A stretch of DNA of 64,000 nt, taken from positions 3,658,001-3,722,000 of the forward strand of contig NC_052106.1 in NCBI RefSeq assembly GCF_012273895.1, read 5' to 3'. Origin of the DNA: Zerene cesonia. Its lineage: Eukaryota; Arthropoda; Insecta; Lepidoptera; Pieridae. The notes beneath the pieces were generated by a model. The model saw only the letters and a program-made list of their open reading frames with translations. It had not been told where the DNA came from and did not search any database. The first letter of the stretch is position 1; each line of letters starts with the position of its first letter. Both the position numbers and the translations under genes were made by a program. This document shows positions 1-12,790 of the stretch, in pieces.

Positions 1-1479
1 ATGCAAGTTTTCCAATTTGCATTTGATACAAAATGTCGCAAACTGCATAGTATATGCAGAATTTATATATCTCTTTAGTTTGAATAGTTGATAATTTTAG
101 AAGATACGGATAAATATACATTTAAGAGTATCTGAGCGAATAAGACTATTTATTCTAGGGATGTGCTCAAATATTCTGTTTACCACATTTTTACTACAGG
201 TATAAAAATAAGAATTAAAAGTTCATGCAGGTACTTCGTACTATAACTGCCTATGTATTGTTAATGTTTGTGGCTAGACTTGTTCCATTCCTTTTTTTGT
301 ATTTTTTCACTGTTTCTGGATTATATTATCTGTCAAAAAGTGCCAAAAAAGGTATCATTGATATTTTCAACAAGAGATAGCACCTCCACCGAATTCAAAA
401 AAGGAGGAGGATATCAATTCGACTGTATTTTTTTGCAATTAAAGCGTTATTGAATCTTTTCATAAATATCGCAGTAACTGGCAATTTCGATTTGTGCGCT
501 TGATCTAACCATACCATGGCTCAATTGTATAGGACTTAAAGATTACAGAGGCTTACCGTGGAAAGTGATATATTCAACTTAGTTTATCTGCATATATACA
601 AAATTGTCCTTTGATTTTTTTGGACTAAGTCCTTGTAGTCCAGAAAGTCATTTTTACATCTGTAGGTTAACACTAAGATGAAGAATTCGATATTTAAATT
701 GGTACTTATTAAAGCATGCAAATTGTTTAACAGAATAACGTTAGATATAAAGAACTGGTAGTTTAGCATAACACGTGCCTATTGAGGCAAGACATAGTTT
801 TTATTTGTACTGGTTAAGATTCCATTGAATCGAGCTAATCTATGACTCAGCGTAAGAAAAACGACTTAGAAGATGTGGTCATCAATCTTAGAAGTCGAGC
901 CGTATACTTTCGTCTTGTGTACATTTTGTAGAAAATCGATATTATCTTTAAATTTAGTTAAGTCTTTCTCAGCCTATAATTATTCAATATATTTGTATTG
1001 TAAAATTATCTATTCACTGTTCAGTTAAGGGGTTTGATATTTCTGTGTAATTTGTGGTTTAATTGACTCGATGAATATTTAATATCTGCTTGTCATCAGC
1101 ACCGATATTGCTTTAGACTGTTGAAACAAATTATTCATTCATTATGCATCCGTGCTATCAACAATTAATCGCATTAATTTGCACGAATTACATAATTTAA
1201 TCCCAAGCTTTAAGATAACATAGCCGTGCAATATGTTTGAAAATATAATTTATTTCGTTGGCCTGCAATAAAGTATCTTATCATAGTCGCAATAGATCCA
1301 TTTGATATTTTATTTAAAGCTTTATCACTTGCCCATTGGTTGATTATGACAAAGGACTAATGAATATTGTACTATTCTGTCCAAATATTGATACACTAGA
1401 CATTATTAACTTCTCTCTATTGTTTCTAAATGGTGACTGGGTAATAAAACGTTCTTAAAGCGATAACGCGGTCGTTTGC

Positions 1480-2090
1480 AGTCCTATCCACTATTCTACA
1501 CACGGACCACACGTGTGCCCACATCTCATTAATTCAATCGATACGCCGTCGCTAAAACATAATGTAACCAACACTGTCGCTTCTTTATTACTGTGCAAAC
1601 TGACTGCTGCGAAAATATTACGCTTTGATAAGCGAACATTGAAAACCTTTCGCGACTGTCGATTTGCTGACTTTTTATTCTTTGCATAGCCATTTCATCG
1701 AGCCTCCGTTCTTACGGCATTACAATTCAAAATAGTGATACAATAGTTGAGTGTAAGTTGACACCAGCGCACAGCTGACTGACGTCTCTCAGACGGCTGC
1801 ATTTATAAACATTATAAATGCATTAGTGTGATAAATATCCATTATGCGTTTATTGCGTTTAGTTTTTCGAGTTGCCTAATATCGAAGTTGTACGAACATT
1901 TTTCATCGAGAGGAAGTTGAATGTTACGTCGGATGTGTTTCCTCGAGGCATATCTGTGATATATGAAGTTTCGTCGTCTATTTCTGAAGCGAGGGCACGA
2001 CCTCTGGTGTGACGTCATAGCTCGAATGTACGTTCACCTCCCTCTTTCGCCTTAAAACCCACGTTAGGGTCAGCTTCATGTAAGTCGAGT
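1480..2090 (+). promoter_or_regulatory. Candidate regulatory block or upstream 5' exon region (E-box, CRE, GTAAGT donor)
   Basis: This stretch is richer in GC and CpG than its surroundings. It contains a CACGTG E-box (1509-1514), a 10-bp palindrome enclosing a TATA-like TTTATA (1798-1807 and 1813-1822, 5-nt loop), a perfect cAMP-response element TGACGTCA (2010-2017), and a consensus splice-donor hexamer GTAAGT (2080-2085). That is the arrangement expected of a promoter followed by a short non-coding exon on the + strand. The next gene on that strand is Pde11, 14 kb away. Each motif can occur by chance and no start site is demonstrated, so this remains a candidate. Confidence 0.25.
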
Positions 2091-3339
2091 TCAGATATCA
2101 AAACCACAACATCTGTTGTCTAGGGAGTCGTTATGTGTCTGCTGTCTGGACTTAGTCGATAAAGCAATTGTAACCTTATATTTTGAAGGGTTCGTAAACG
2201 GTATAGGAAAATTCATAAATACGAATCTTGTTAAAAGAATCAAATAAAACCTTTAAAGCTATGTTTTATTTTTCGTTCATATTATTAATACACGAAACCA
2301 TCCACGTTGCAATATAAAAAAAAAATACTTAACAATTTAAATTTATTTTATTACACAGTTTCTATGTCAGTATACTAATAAACTCATAAATTAATTATTA
2401 TGCCATTATTAAGATAATACGATTAGGAATGGTTTCAGTTACAACATAGTTAAATATTATCAAATACATTTATCTTATTTTTATTACCTTTGACGTATGT
2501 ATAGAAGAAATAGCTATTAATATCCGGTTTCTTATCTTGTATCGTGTGGACCGGGTTGTTTGGACTTACGTCGCACTGCTACCATATTCGGAGTACTTCA
2601 CTCCCCATAGTACCGATAAATACTAGTGTGACAAATGACAAATTTATAGAGACAAGAGAACAAGATAGAACTAGGGGAGCGGCGATATTTTCAGATTTAT
2701 GACTTCTTTTCAACTAAAATGCACTATAAATCCATGTTTTGAACGTTTGAAACTGTATTTATTGCCTTTTAAATTATAACTCATAACTTTCCAACGCATT
2801 TTAATTAATCTAAATGTTTTTATCGGTTAGTACTCGGAATGCGTACGTGTATCTAAGATGTCTGTCTACTCTTGTCGGAAACAAGGAGACTTACTCATTC
2901 CGCATTTCCCATATAGGTAGTAGCAAAATCGTCCGGCCTCATCGTATGTGTATTGAAACAGAACTCGTTTTCATAAAGTTAACGGAAGACGATAAAGCTG
3001 TCCTTGTTTTGCTCTGTTCGTAGGTACATGGAGTATACCTTGACCTTCGCCGGTCTGTGACCGCATGCTAAAGAAGTCGGGCGGTAACGTCTTTCTTTTC
3101 TAATAGTTTTCTTTGAACTTTTGTTCTTTTATGATACCCTTGATTGTCTATCACCGTTGGAGTGGATCTATTCACGGTTCTGTGTCTTCATCAACATGTA
3201 TACATATAACATGAAATTGCATTTTTGGACAAAAAATGTTGGTCTGGTTGCATTGATAAAACCAAAGAAAGTCATATAAGAATGTTATCCTTGTACATTC
3301 AATTTCGCTGAATGAAAGTAAATCTTGTTTATTTTTATA

Positions 3340-3702
3340 GACTGTTTTAATATAGTCGATAGAATTTTATTAATAACGTTTTTTTTTACTTTGCGACGCT
3401 CGATTTCTGATTGCACCAATTTAGTTTTTTGTTTCTTTGCTATAAAAAACTTCCAGTACCGGTTTCGTATTTTTCCCTTCGAAATGAGATCTTTACCACA
3501 TTTGGTGTCGTCAGCCGGACAGTGTATACTGAACAAACAATGTTATTTTGTAAAATATAAACAGGCTTTACCGGTTCTAGTTATCGATGATCTCGTTAAG
3601 ATACGTGAAATTGATGATGAATATTTTTCGTACTTAAATAATGTATTAATGGTTTTGAACAGGCGAAGGCGAATATGTGTTAGTTTACCAGTGAGACATT
3701 GA
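3340..3702 (+). pseudogene. Decayed Gypsy-like (LTR retrotransposon) reverse transcriptase fragment
   Basis: One frame open from 3325 to 3702 translates to a product whose landmarks fall at the spacing of a Ty3/Gypsy reverse transcriptase. There is an aromatic Y-x-F just before a PF (normally PFG, here PFE), a proline seven residues after that PF-pair proline, then IDD about 35 residues later where the catalytic (Y/V)xDD box belongs. After IDD comes a stretch with leucines and VLxVL at the expected distances. The conserved glycine after PF is lost and the first catalytic-box residues are altered. No protease, RNase H, integrase or LTR was recognised nearby, so this is an inactive remnant. I see the motif spacing directly; the family assignment is inference and could be wrong, because overall identity is low. 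Confidence 0.38.
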
Positions 3703-4487
3703 CACAGTACTTTCATTTCATAACGGCGCGGCGCGACGTTAAAAAAATAACGCATCGGTTTTTTATCGTGCTTTCTGTTAGAGCACTTAACTATTCAATG
3801 TGTCATCGTCCTACTCTACTTTCATAACTTTTATTTTCACTTTCATTTAATTCCTGGCGGGGAAAGGGGTTATTACATTCTTTTTGTTTCTTTTCTTTTC
3901 AGTTAAAGTCCGCACCCGTGTACCATTTGCCTGGCATGGTGATGGATATGGATGATTTGAGTACCCTGTGAATTGGGTGGTGACTCGGTGATGGGATCAT
4001 CGATTAACGAATAGTGTTGTGTTAGTGTTAGTGATGTAACATTCCATGGAAGTGTTAGTGTGTACTCGGAATGTTCACGAAGCACGGCAAGACGCTTGAG
4101 CGGTGTTCTCACCCCTCTCATAGGAGCTGCAAGAAGAAAAAACAACCCCCGCATACACCCTGGAAATACTTGATGAATTGCCCACTCGTTAGAAAATGTT
4201 TTGGTATAGTATTATTTTATGATTTTCTTTATTTTTTAACCCATATTTGTTTCTCTTTTTGTTTTTTTTTTTGCAAGCGTACGTACTCGAATAAATAATG
4301 ATCAGTATTTTATTCATAACTCGTGGCTTATGAAGAATCAATTTGCACAAACACATTTTTGTTTATTTGATCAATATGTAGGTAACATATTTAGTTTTGA
4401 AATATTTCCGTGGTCTTGTTCAGACAACTCTTGAAATCCAGTTTGGTTACGTGTATAACTTTGATTGCTACGTATTTGAATAATATA

Positions 4488-4510
4488 GGTCATAGTAGTC
4501 TACTATGACC
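4488..4510. repeat. Perfect 11-bp inverted repeat with 1-nt centre
   Basis: GGTCATAGTAG is followed, after a single T, by its exact reverse complement. Nothing in the flanks identifies a larger element. Such a compact palindrome could be the relic of a foldback element or a chance product in AT-rich DNA. Confidence 0.7.
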
Positions 4511-5070
4511 GCGAGTCAATACACGTTTAGAGGTGAACGCCACGAAATAGAAAATAATAGTTTTATAATCGTGTGAACACGCTAGATTGACTCATCTAGA
4601 ATATTCTTTTACATTTCTCCATAAGAACTACAGCGAAAACGTTCGAATAATTCTATAGAGTGCAAAGTAAATCTCATATTGGTCGATGAACGTACCCGAC
4701 CTTGCGACGGCATTCCTCGACATCCCGATTGGTCGTTAGATTAATCCACTGACTAGATCTGTGTATGTATCATCAGTCTCTACATGGCATTATTGGTATT
4801 AATCGGCGGGAAGCAATTTATTCCATATAGCATAAACTAGTTGCCTGTTTATACTCAGCTTGTTTTAAAAGACTTAAAGTAGTGTAGTGTTTTGCCAATA
4901 CGTGCGCTAGTTTCATTAACAGTTATTGATAACATTGTCAATTTAACGACAACCCAATAATAAAAAAGTAAATTTATAATGCGAACATATGAAGCTTATT
5001 AAGGACATCGTTTCAATATAAAGAACAAATCATTTTCTCCTAAAGCACCTAAGCTTCATATATATAGTAG

Positions 5071-5101
5071 CGTCCTTATACGGTCCTTATACGTCCTTAT
5101 A
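5071..5101. repeat. Short tandem repeat, three copies of a 10-11 bp unit
   Basis: The unit CGTCCTTATA occurs three times back to back, the middle copy carrying one extra G. It probably arose by replication slippage; no function is suggested. Confidence 0.7.
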
Positions 5102-7816
5102 AATCATTGTTTATTGTTATCACAAGTCTAATAATAAACAATGACACTGTTTCTTTGGAAGCAAGGAATTAAAAGGCGATTTGGCGACAAATATTCTCGC
5201 CTTGATCAAAATCAACCGAAACACGATGGGCGTGTTGAAAAACAACTTTTTGCGCAGCCGAAATCGTGTAGACCATAAATGGAGCTAAATTGGTCACCAA
5301 ACGCTGAATTGGTTCCTTTTAGGATCTACAAAATAATTCGAGATGTACGAATTTAAAGGACAAACAAAAAAACAAAACCTTAAACGGATTTATATTCTTT
5401 TGGGAGATAATAACATAAAATGCTTATTTAAACGTTTTTATCTCAACAACGTAATTAATTCTTTCATTACAAAATTCATAATCAAGATTTATTCGGATTG
5501 ATACGGTTGAGAGTCAGAAAATGCAATAAAGTTTGGCAAAGAACAGCGGCATCCAATTCTAGCGTTAGCGCGATCAATCCGACGACGAGTTTGACGACTA
5601 GTTGAGTGAGTTCACTTGTTGCGCTTTGGCAATGTCAGGCACCGCGTCCATCTCGTGAGTGACGGTTGTTTCATTACGTTACATTAACCACAGACTCGAC
5701 GAGCTGTAACTACTAGGTATGGGGGCACCGCTGATACTCGACAGCGTTTTAACGAGATTTTAATGCTTTGACTTGCAAAATTTATTACCTCTGGCGCCAA
5801 GGAGTGGTTGTCTTCGGGGATTTACTACTTGTAAATAATTTCCCATTCCAGCAATTGCTTATGAGTTATGGGTGAGGCATGCAGTTTTTCACAACAATAG
5901 CTTTTGATCTCAGAGCAAAATGGTATACATTTAATATGATGTTTTATAGTCGTTTTACTATTTTCTTTCGATTGTAGCCCGTGGCTTACCGACGTTCGTC
6001 ACAAGAATATAGTAATTTCCAATCACGAACATTTAATGAAACAGGTGTCTGTAATATAAAATGGGCGATTAGACCGAGACGCAGCGTGAAACAGTTCATC
6101 TATTATGTGTATTTCGAAAGAAATAATGTATTTGATGGTGCAAATACACAGTAGGGGGGCTTTAATAAAGTATGTTTCTTTAGAGATCTGTATATAATTA
6201 CATAAAAAGATAATGAAAAATTAAATTACGGCTTAATTTATGAGTCTGGTTTAAATGAAGCGATCGTTATACGTAGGTATGTGTATTGTGTCACAAATGT
6301 AAAAATTGTCATAAGAAAATCACCAGATTTCTCATAATAACCTAACTTAACAAAAATATTTCTATCGACTATTCGCAATGATGCCTAGCTCTAAAAGTGA
6401 GCAGACAGAATGTGGTCACTTCGAATCTCAAGAATTGAACGATTTTTTTTTTTCTTATTACCTGTCCCGACAGACTTCTGCGAATATTCAAACCCGTGAA
6501 AATTCAATAGCCGTTAAATTTCCTTATAATCCATTATATTTTTGCAAAAAAATAAATAATTAGATCCCAATTCACAATAAAAGCATAAAATAATCATAAG
6601 CGAAATCGCTCCAACAGTTCACACGTGATACTGTTACCAAGGGAAATAGTGATTAATTTTTATATATATATAACGATTTAGCAAGTAGGTGATATTTTAT
6701 TGCTAAAATCTTTTATTTATCTGTTATTACATTCGCGTCGCGTTAACCTGGAGCAGGTAGGCCACGATTTTTCCCGGATGAATATATTAAAGGTATTTAG
6801 TATGCGACTCTAGTAACTGAGATTGCGTTACCTTGTCGCCTTGAGGGACGCATTGCATATTGCATGGGCTAGCTGGATCTGTATTATGGAACGGCTGTGA
6901 GATGTGTTAATGAATTTGTCTTTGTACAATTTGAGACTACTTTCATACTAGGTTAGTAGAATTTTAGGCTAAAACGTGATGACAAATGTGCGATGTCTTT
7001 TCTATACAAACATTAAAGTGAGGAACTTTGTATTTATGTATATTATATATATGTTTTTACGCAAAAACCACTGGACTAAGTGACATGTATGCTATATACC
7101 TATAGGACCACGGGGCGGCGGCGGCGAACTGCTAGTACTCTGTAAAGAGTGTGCTTATAAAGATCTTTTCAAATCCAATTTTCCGTGATTCAACGTTATA
7201 AATCGTGAAATATTTGTGAAAAAGAAACATTTTTTCTCTAATTATTAAGAACTAGGTCAAAAGCTTAAGCCGTCGTGCAGATTAAATTTGATTTCGGCAT
7301 TTCCTCCATTTAAAATAAGTGGCATCTCCAACCGAGGAATAATTGTGATAATGCCATTTGTGATAATGTTACCTGATTCAGTCTCCATTTGTAATGTATC
7401 TAGAGTAATAAGGATGAATATATAAATAAAATTGTTAAGGACCTAAAAACTGTGAAAAAATAGTTTTCCGTTGCTCCGCGAAAACAAACTTTCTCGTGTA
7501 GTTAATTAAATTAAATTTTGTTATTGTATACATAAAGGATGAACGTGCAGGAATGTGTTTGATGGCAAAGTTATTCATGAGCCAAGCAATAAGTAATTCA
7601 AAGCGAATTAAACTTTCTCTTCAGACCCCAATCCTGATTAATGTCATATACTTTACACGGTATAAGTTTAATCGCATTACTCTATTATCGAACACAATAC
7701 ATTTAAGGCTCTAGTGAAGAGAATTATATTCATAAAATTAGTAATTAACGGATTTAAAGTGTGCTTTAAATTCCTAAAAACATACACGGCAAATTGAAAG
7801 AGAATACTTTATAAAA

Positions 7817-8073
7817 TATAATAGTTTAAAAAAACTATAAAACACGCTTTAACAAAAATCATATTTTGCAAATTGAAAACTGGAATAATTTTATCAAATT
7901 AGTGTATTGTCATCGGTCCTCAATAAATCTACAAAGTTTGAACGAAATCTGGCCGTTTAAAGTGGGTCAAAATCGCGCCCAAAGAAGTCAGTTACAAACA
8001 AACAAACATACAAACAAACAAACATACAAACAAACAAACATACAGGTGAAGCTAATAAAAAGCGTGTAAAAAG
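7817..8073 (+). mobile_element. Non-autonomous repeat with ACACGCTTT-type inverted ends, copy 1
   Basis: This is the most complete of three copies in the window (others 17773-18008 and 30424-30493). It starts with a small palindrome (TAGTTT...AAACTA) followed by AACACGCTTT (7841-7850) and ends with AAAGCGTGT (8059-8067), the reverse complement of that motif, so it has short inverted ends about 20 bp in from the repeat boundary. Inside is an array of AAACAAACAT units near 7996-8043. It encodes nothing recognisable; the open frame in it is not a gene. The ends suggest a MITE-like DNA element, but I found no target duplication and cannot name the family. Confidence 0.7.
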
Positions 8074-8593
8074 AAGTACCTATGTGTACGTGAACAGCGC
8101 GTTTTATTTACTTTAAATTCCTTAGTGAATATCATACTGATGTAAAACCCAATAAATAAAAGCAGTTAATGTTTTTTTAATTAGGTTTTAAACTAAGAAA
8201 TATGTTTGCGTAAAACAAAATCATTCATTGGGATTTTAATTGATTAAAGTAAATAAACAGTTATTGATTTTGTCTTTCATTAAGGCTAATAGCTCTTCGT
8301 ATTCCATTCCATAAGCCGGAACTATATTTAATGTATTCGTACATATAATATGCATTATAATTTCATGAAAACATCTTTTTTACATAGTCCAAAAACAATG
8401 GTCATAATTGTGTAATAATGCATGATTTTATGTGTTCTTTTACATTCAAAGAATTAACTAAGGTAGAAACGAAATAATGATTAGACATTGATTAAACTAA
8501 GCAATAAATTGGTTAACTGCAATTGCATCAACTGGCACAAACATCATTTACAATTCGGAAACGCATAAGTTATCTTGCTGTGATTAATCACAT

Positions 8594-8806
8594 CACACTG
8601 ATATTATAAATGTGAAAGTTTGTTTGTTTGGATGTTTGTCCGTCAATCACGCAGAAACTGAAGAACGCGTTTTGATGAAATTTGGTATATAGACAGGGTA
8701 TGAGCTGACTTGGGTGATATGATACTTTTTATCCCGATTAAATGCTCCCATGCGATAAAGCAGGAATCTTGATATCCGGGCGGAGCTGGGACGAGTGTCT
8801 AGTTAA
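8594..8806 (+). mobile_element. Lepidopteran interspersed repeat ending in a CTAGTT terminus
   Basis: The sequence runs from ATATTATAAATGTGAAAG through GATGAAATTTGGTATA and CTTTTTATCCCGATTA to a GC-rich end CGGGCGGAGCTGGG followed by CTAGTT. The copy at 41396-41575 is its reverse complement at clearly recognisable identity, which shows both are dispersed copies of one element. The layout is widespread in Lepidoptera. No coding capacity. Confidence 0.75.
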
Positions 8807-10206
8807 GGTTATAAAGAAGTGTTGGTGAGCACAAGTTGTAAGTAAAATCGCGCGTTACAATAAGAACATTTTGACATGTAAATCTACATTTTGGAATGCA
8901 ATCTCATGCATTCAGAATCATGTCACCGGATTCAATGTTGAATTATTTATGTTCTCCGATACGATATTCATGTCTGATATGAAATAACGTCGTCTATCTA
9001 GATTGTAAGAAATAAAATTTAACAATGCATAATTTGTTTTATTTAATGCAATAACATTTGTGTTAACTTTTATTGAAGGATAGTGACGTTTTGATTTTAT
9101 TGTAATATTATGTTTATGTAACGTATTTATTGCCCTCGGAAACATTTAAATAAAACATAAATAGTATTTTTGTATTACATCGGTTGCACTAACTAATTTA
9201 GACAATGAAGGAATGGTAGGTATTTCTATATTCCTCTGGGAATATGTGTGAAGAATCATATTATTTATATAGACCTGGGTCTACTGACAATAAGAACAAC
9301 CATAAAACTGCAACAAACTGAAGCAATGGCTAAAACGCTAAGGCGTAATATTCATTTTGATATTGTAAGTCTAAAAAAGTAGTTTGTACACACAATTAAT
9401 CAATCAATACGTTGAAAAATTTTGGCAAACCATTATAAAACATTGAGATATTTTTAATGTACAAATAGTACGGAAATAAAAATATTTTTTTAAGATTTGA
9501 AGGTTTCTTATAGTAGACATTATGGGTTTAGGATAAACATTTAGAACAGTGTTTGATATACCTAGAGAAGGTCGGTGTATGGAACAAATAATTATTCATT
9601 TATTCAGATTCCGTCAGATATTTGAACTTTTTTTAAATTATCGAAACTAGTATCATACTGTTGCTTATTAAATTAATGAAGTATAAATTGTAAAAACATC
9701 TCCGATTGACTTGATATATCTGATCTTGAATATCTGTTTGATTTTCACGAATTTTATTAACCAATTATTTTATAAATCGTGAATATGCATTTGTTTGTTG
9801 TTAATATACATTTATACAATTCGAAGTGTCGATAGATAGTATGGAAACTAATAACAACGTAATTTGGCGACTCAAAATTAGTCTATTTGAATAAATTAAT
9901 GCATTTGCATGAGTAGTGGCAATAATTAATTTTCCATGCAATCATCTAAACAGTTTCAGATCTCTCCATGCATCTGGCTACTTTCGAAGAAAGTGCGGCA
10001 GAGGATTTATAGCTTGTATTAGAGTGCGCTCTTAAATAATCGTCAATTACAATTTGGCTGACGCGTTGAACGTCTGACCCGTCCTATGTGCCCCCACAAA
10101 CCTTCATCTTACGATTCTGGCTTTGTTTTCATTTGTTTTTTTGTATTTTATTTCTAGTCACACCTTAAATGTTCATAAGATTTGAGTTTTCATTTTATCC
10201 ATTACC

Positions 10207-10505
10207 AGTAAGCAACTGATCTAGTGAACCTGATGGAAAACGACCACAGCGCTTATGAACATTTGCAGGAGGGTTTTGCAAATGCATTGCATTTTAGAGG
10301 AAATAATAATAAATAGGGGACATAATAGATAAGGAAATAATGATGATGAGGATGAATAAAGGAATTGACTGGGAAGGCTCTCCGGCTCCACCATCACACG
10401 AAGCATTCATATGCAACTCTATGACGACGATCTTCTGTGGAAGTGCGTTATCTTCTCTGGTGTGAGCTAGCCCAATTCGTATCAAAGCGTGCTCGACCCA
10501 CACAA
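10207..10505 (-). mobile_element. Divergent copy of a GGAGCCGGAG-type interspersed repeat
   Basis: Read on the minus strand it begins with a segment like CACGCTTTGATACGAATTGGG and contains GGTGGAGCCGGAGAGCC, CTGCAAATGTTCATAAGCG and an end like CCATCAGGTTCAC. These landmarks appear in the same order in the + strand copies at 18918-19150 and 55091-55350. The open frames inside are accidental. The copy is old, with many substitutions and an internal AT-rich expansion. Confidence 0.6.
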
Positions 10506-12636
10506 AAGAAAATACTAAGTCAAGTTGCTTCAAAAGTAATTAAGCTTGTTTCAAACAATATTTAAATTCTTTTACGTGTTAAATACTTCTCATATTCCGT
10601 TTTACATACCAAATATTATAAAAAAGTACTTTTGAAATCATTATTTCAAAATGTGTGCATTTAAAAATTGTTACAGTTTAATTGCTGGTAATAATTCACA
10701 TGCTCATGTCTCAAGAATATTTAAATGAAGACATTGTATTAATCGTCTCCATTTTGTTTATCTTGTGTTATTATCATATTTTATTTATTTCAGTAACGAG
10801 TCATATGGGTATTGTTTGATCGCCAGAAGATATATTTTGGCATGAATTTTTTTTTTGCATATTTTAATAACTCCTTTGTAGTGTTTTTATTTTGTTTGAA
10901 CAGATTGTTTTAGTAGAACTACATTATTCCTATGGCCTATGAGAGATTGGTAGTTGGCTTTTTTCGATTATACCTATGTATATGTATTTCTATAAGACCG
11001 AAACGAATTTTAGGTTACACGAAACTCATATAAATAAAAATTAAACGAATATATAATAATGAAATGAAATTATTTCAATTATTTAAAATGTACAGCAACA
11101 ACGGTGGATTATATATTCGAATTTTATGTGCAAATAACAAATAAGTAATAATTACAATCGTTGAAGAAAACTTATTGTCTTTAATGTATGAAATGAAGCT
11201 TTAAAAATCCGTTCATTATATTGAATATCATCATAGTATTTAAAGTGTTGAAATATTGAAATTGTGTATTCCACTATCTCAGCTCTATACGTATTATAAC
11301 TGGATAACTACGCTCTTAAGATCGGGGATATTATGGTTATTATACAAAAAGTGTTTCAAAGCATATTTATCACCTTTCACAGAACATATATCGTTTGAAA
11401 AATCGCAGTGGATTTAATTTGTTCACGTTGCAACTGTGACCAATTGTTGGGCAAAATAAATCAAAGAAACGAGCTTTACAAAATATAACAACAAAATATT
11501 GCGACAGAGAGCTTAGTTACATATTGCTTGCTGCTTGCAAATATGTTTTTATATTTCTTTTGTGAAGAATTTTGATATAATTTTAAAGTATCAGAACTAA
11601 TAGGCGAATGTATCGTGCTTACAAATATAAAACGAACTTTAAACAAAATAAAAACTCGATGGCATTGTAGAAACGAGGTCGTGTATAACATAATAATAAT
11701 CCTATATCCGATGAATGCATTTGCCATTTCGTATATATCTACATATTATCTCTAGTGCCTATTGTACTTTATATGATACATATTACAAACTGCTTTTTAA
11801 GTTGTCTATCTATTTATCTGCAATCACTCGAACGGCTGAATCGATTTTATTAAAATTGTAATCGTGATCAAGATTTGCGCGAAAAGAACTATAAACAGGT
11901 AGACACGATACTTATATGTACTTAATTATAACTCAAATAGATCAGACCGCAAATGAAAGCGAATCATCTTCCTTCCTCTATACTTATACCACGACCGAAT
12001 ATTTAAATCATAATGTGGAAGTAAAACAGGTTATATATCGCTTCCCGTTGTAAACAAGACGCCTCCAAACAATAAGTTATATAAAATGCAAGAGCATAAT
12101 TATGCAGGAAATGATATGCGGATATTATGACGCATATAATAAACAACATTAAAAACATAAACAACATTTTCTGATTAGCGGATGGAGCTATGACGCTAGA
12201 AGTTGAAATCGAATCCATCAACAAGTTTATTTATCTGTGGAACATCTTGAATATATTTTGGTGTAATCTTCTATAGATTTATTATAAACGACGCGACGGT
12301 TGATTAGTTCAGATGATTGACCCAGTATCTTATATAATGTTTGTCGTAAATTAATACAAATATGTATAATATGCTAATGAGTTAACAATTAACATTTGAG
12401 GAATGTCACAGGTAGAGTTGCATCATGCCTGAAATATTATTATTCTCATTAGAGATGTGTTTCTGTTGCCGCTGTAACAATAATATAAAATAATAATTAA
12501 AAAATTTAACAAAAACTTAAACTGCTTGAAATAATCAGAACTAGACCAAATTTACCTGGAACCAAAAAGAATCATCAAAACGACTGAGTCGGTCACAAAT
12601 TTGAGATATAAAAACAATAAAGTCGAATCGAGAACC

Positions 12637-12790
12637 CCCTACTTTTCTTGTCGGTTGAAAATTCTGGGTAAGCAACTATTGGCACAGTCATTAATTGAAT
12701 GGGTGACTAATAATTTTGCGGTATTTAGCTTATTTGTACGGAACCCTTTGTGTCGTGAGTCCGGTTCGCACTTGACCAGTTTTTTATGTT
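12637..12790 (-). repeat. Interspersed repeat fragment (CAAGTGCGAGTC family), minus orientation
   Basis: The segment ends in TTCGCACTTGACCAGTTTTT, the reverse complement of the CGGTCAAGTGCGAGTCC start seen at 28888-29140, so the two are opposite-facing copies. The CCCCCTACTTTTCTTGTCGG stretch at the left belongs to the same family as I know it from Lepidoptera. The small open frame across it is a shadow, not a gene. Confidence 0.55.

Noticed and set aside
3903..4298. Overlapping frames on both strands near 3.9-4.3 kb
   Set aside because: No family resemblance seen; the minus frame is low-complexity (His-rich) and the plus frame ends in a T-rich run.
7990..8043. CRISPR-like short repeats (AAACAAACAT units)
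   Set aside because: No spacers; the units are directly tandem, form a minisatellite inside a transposable element, and the genome is eukaryotic.
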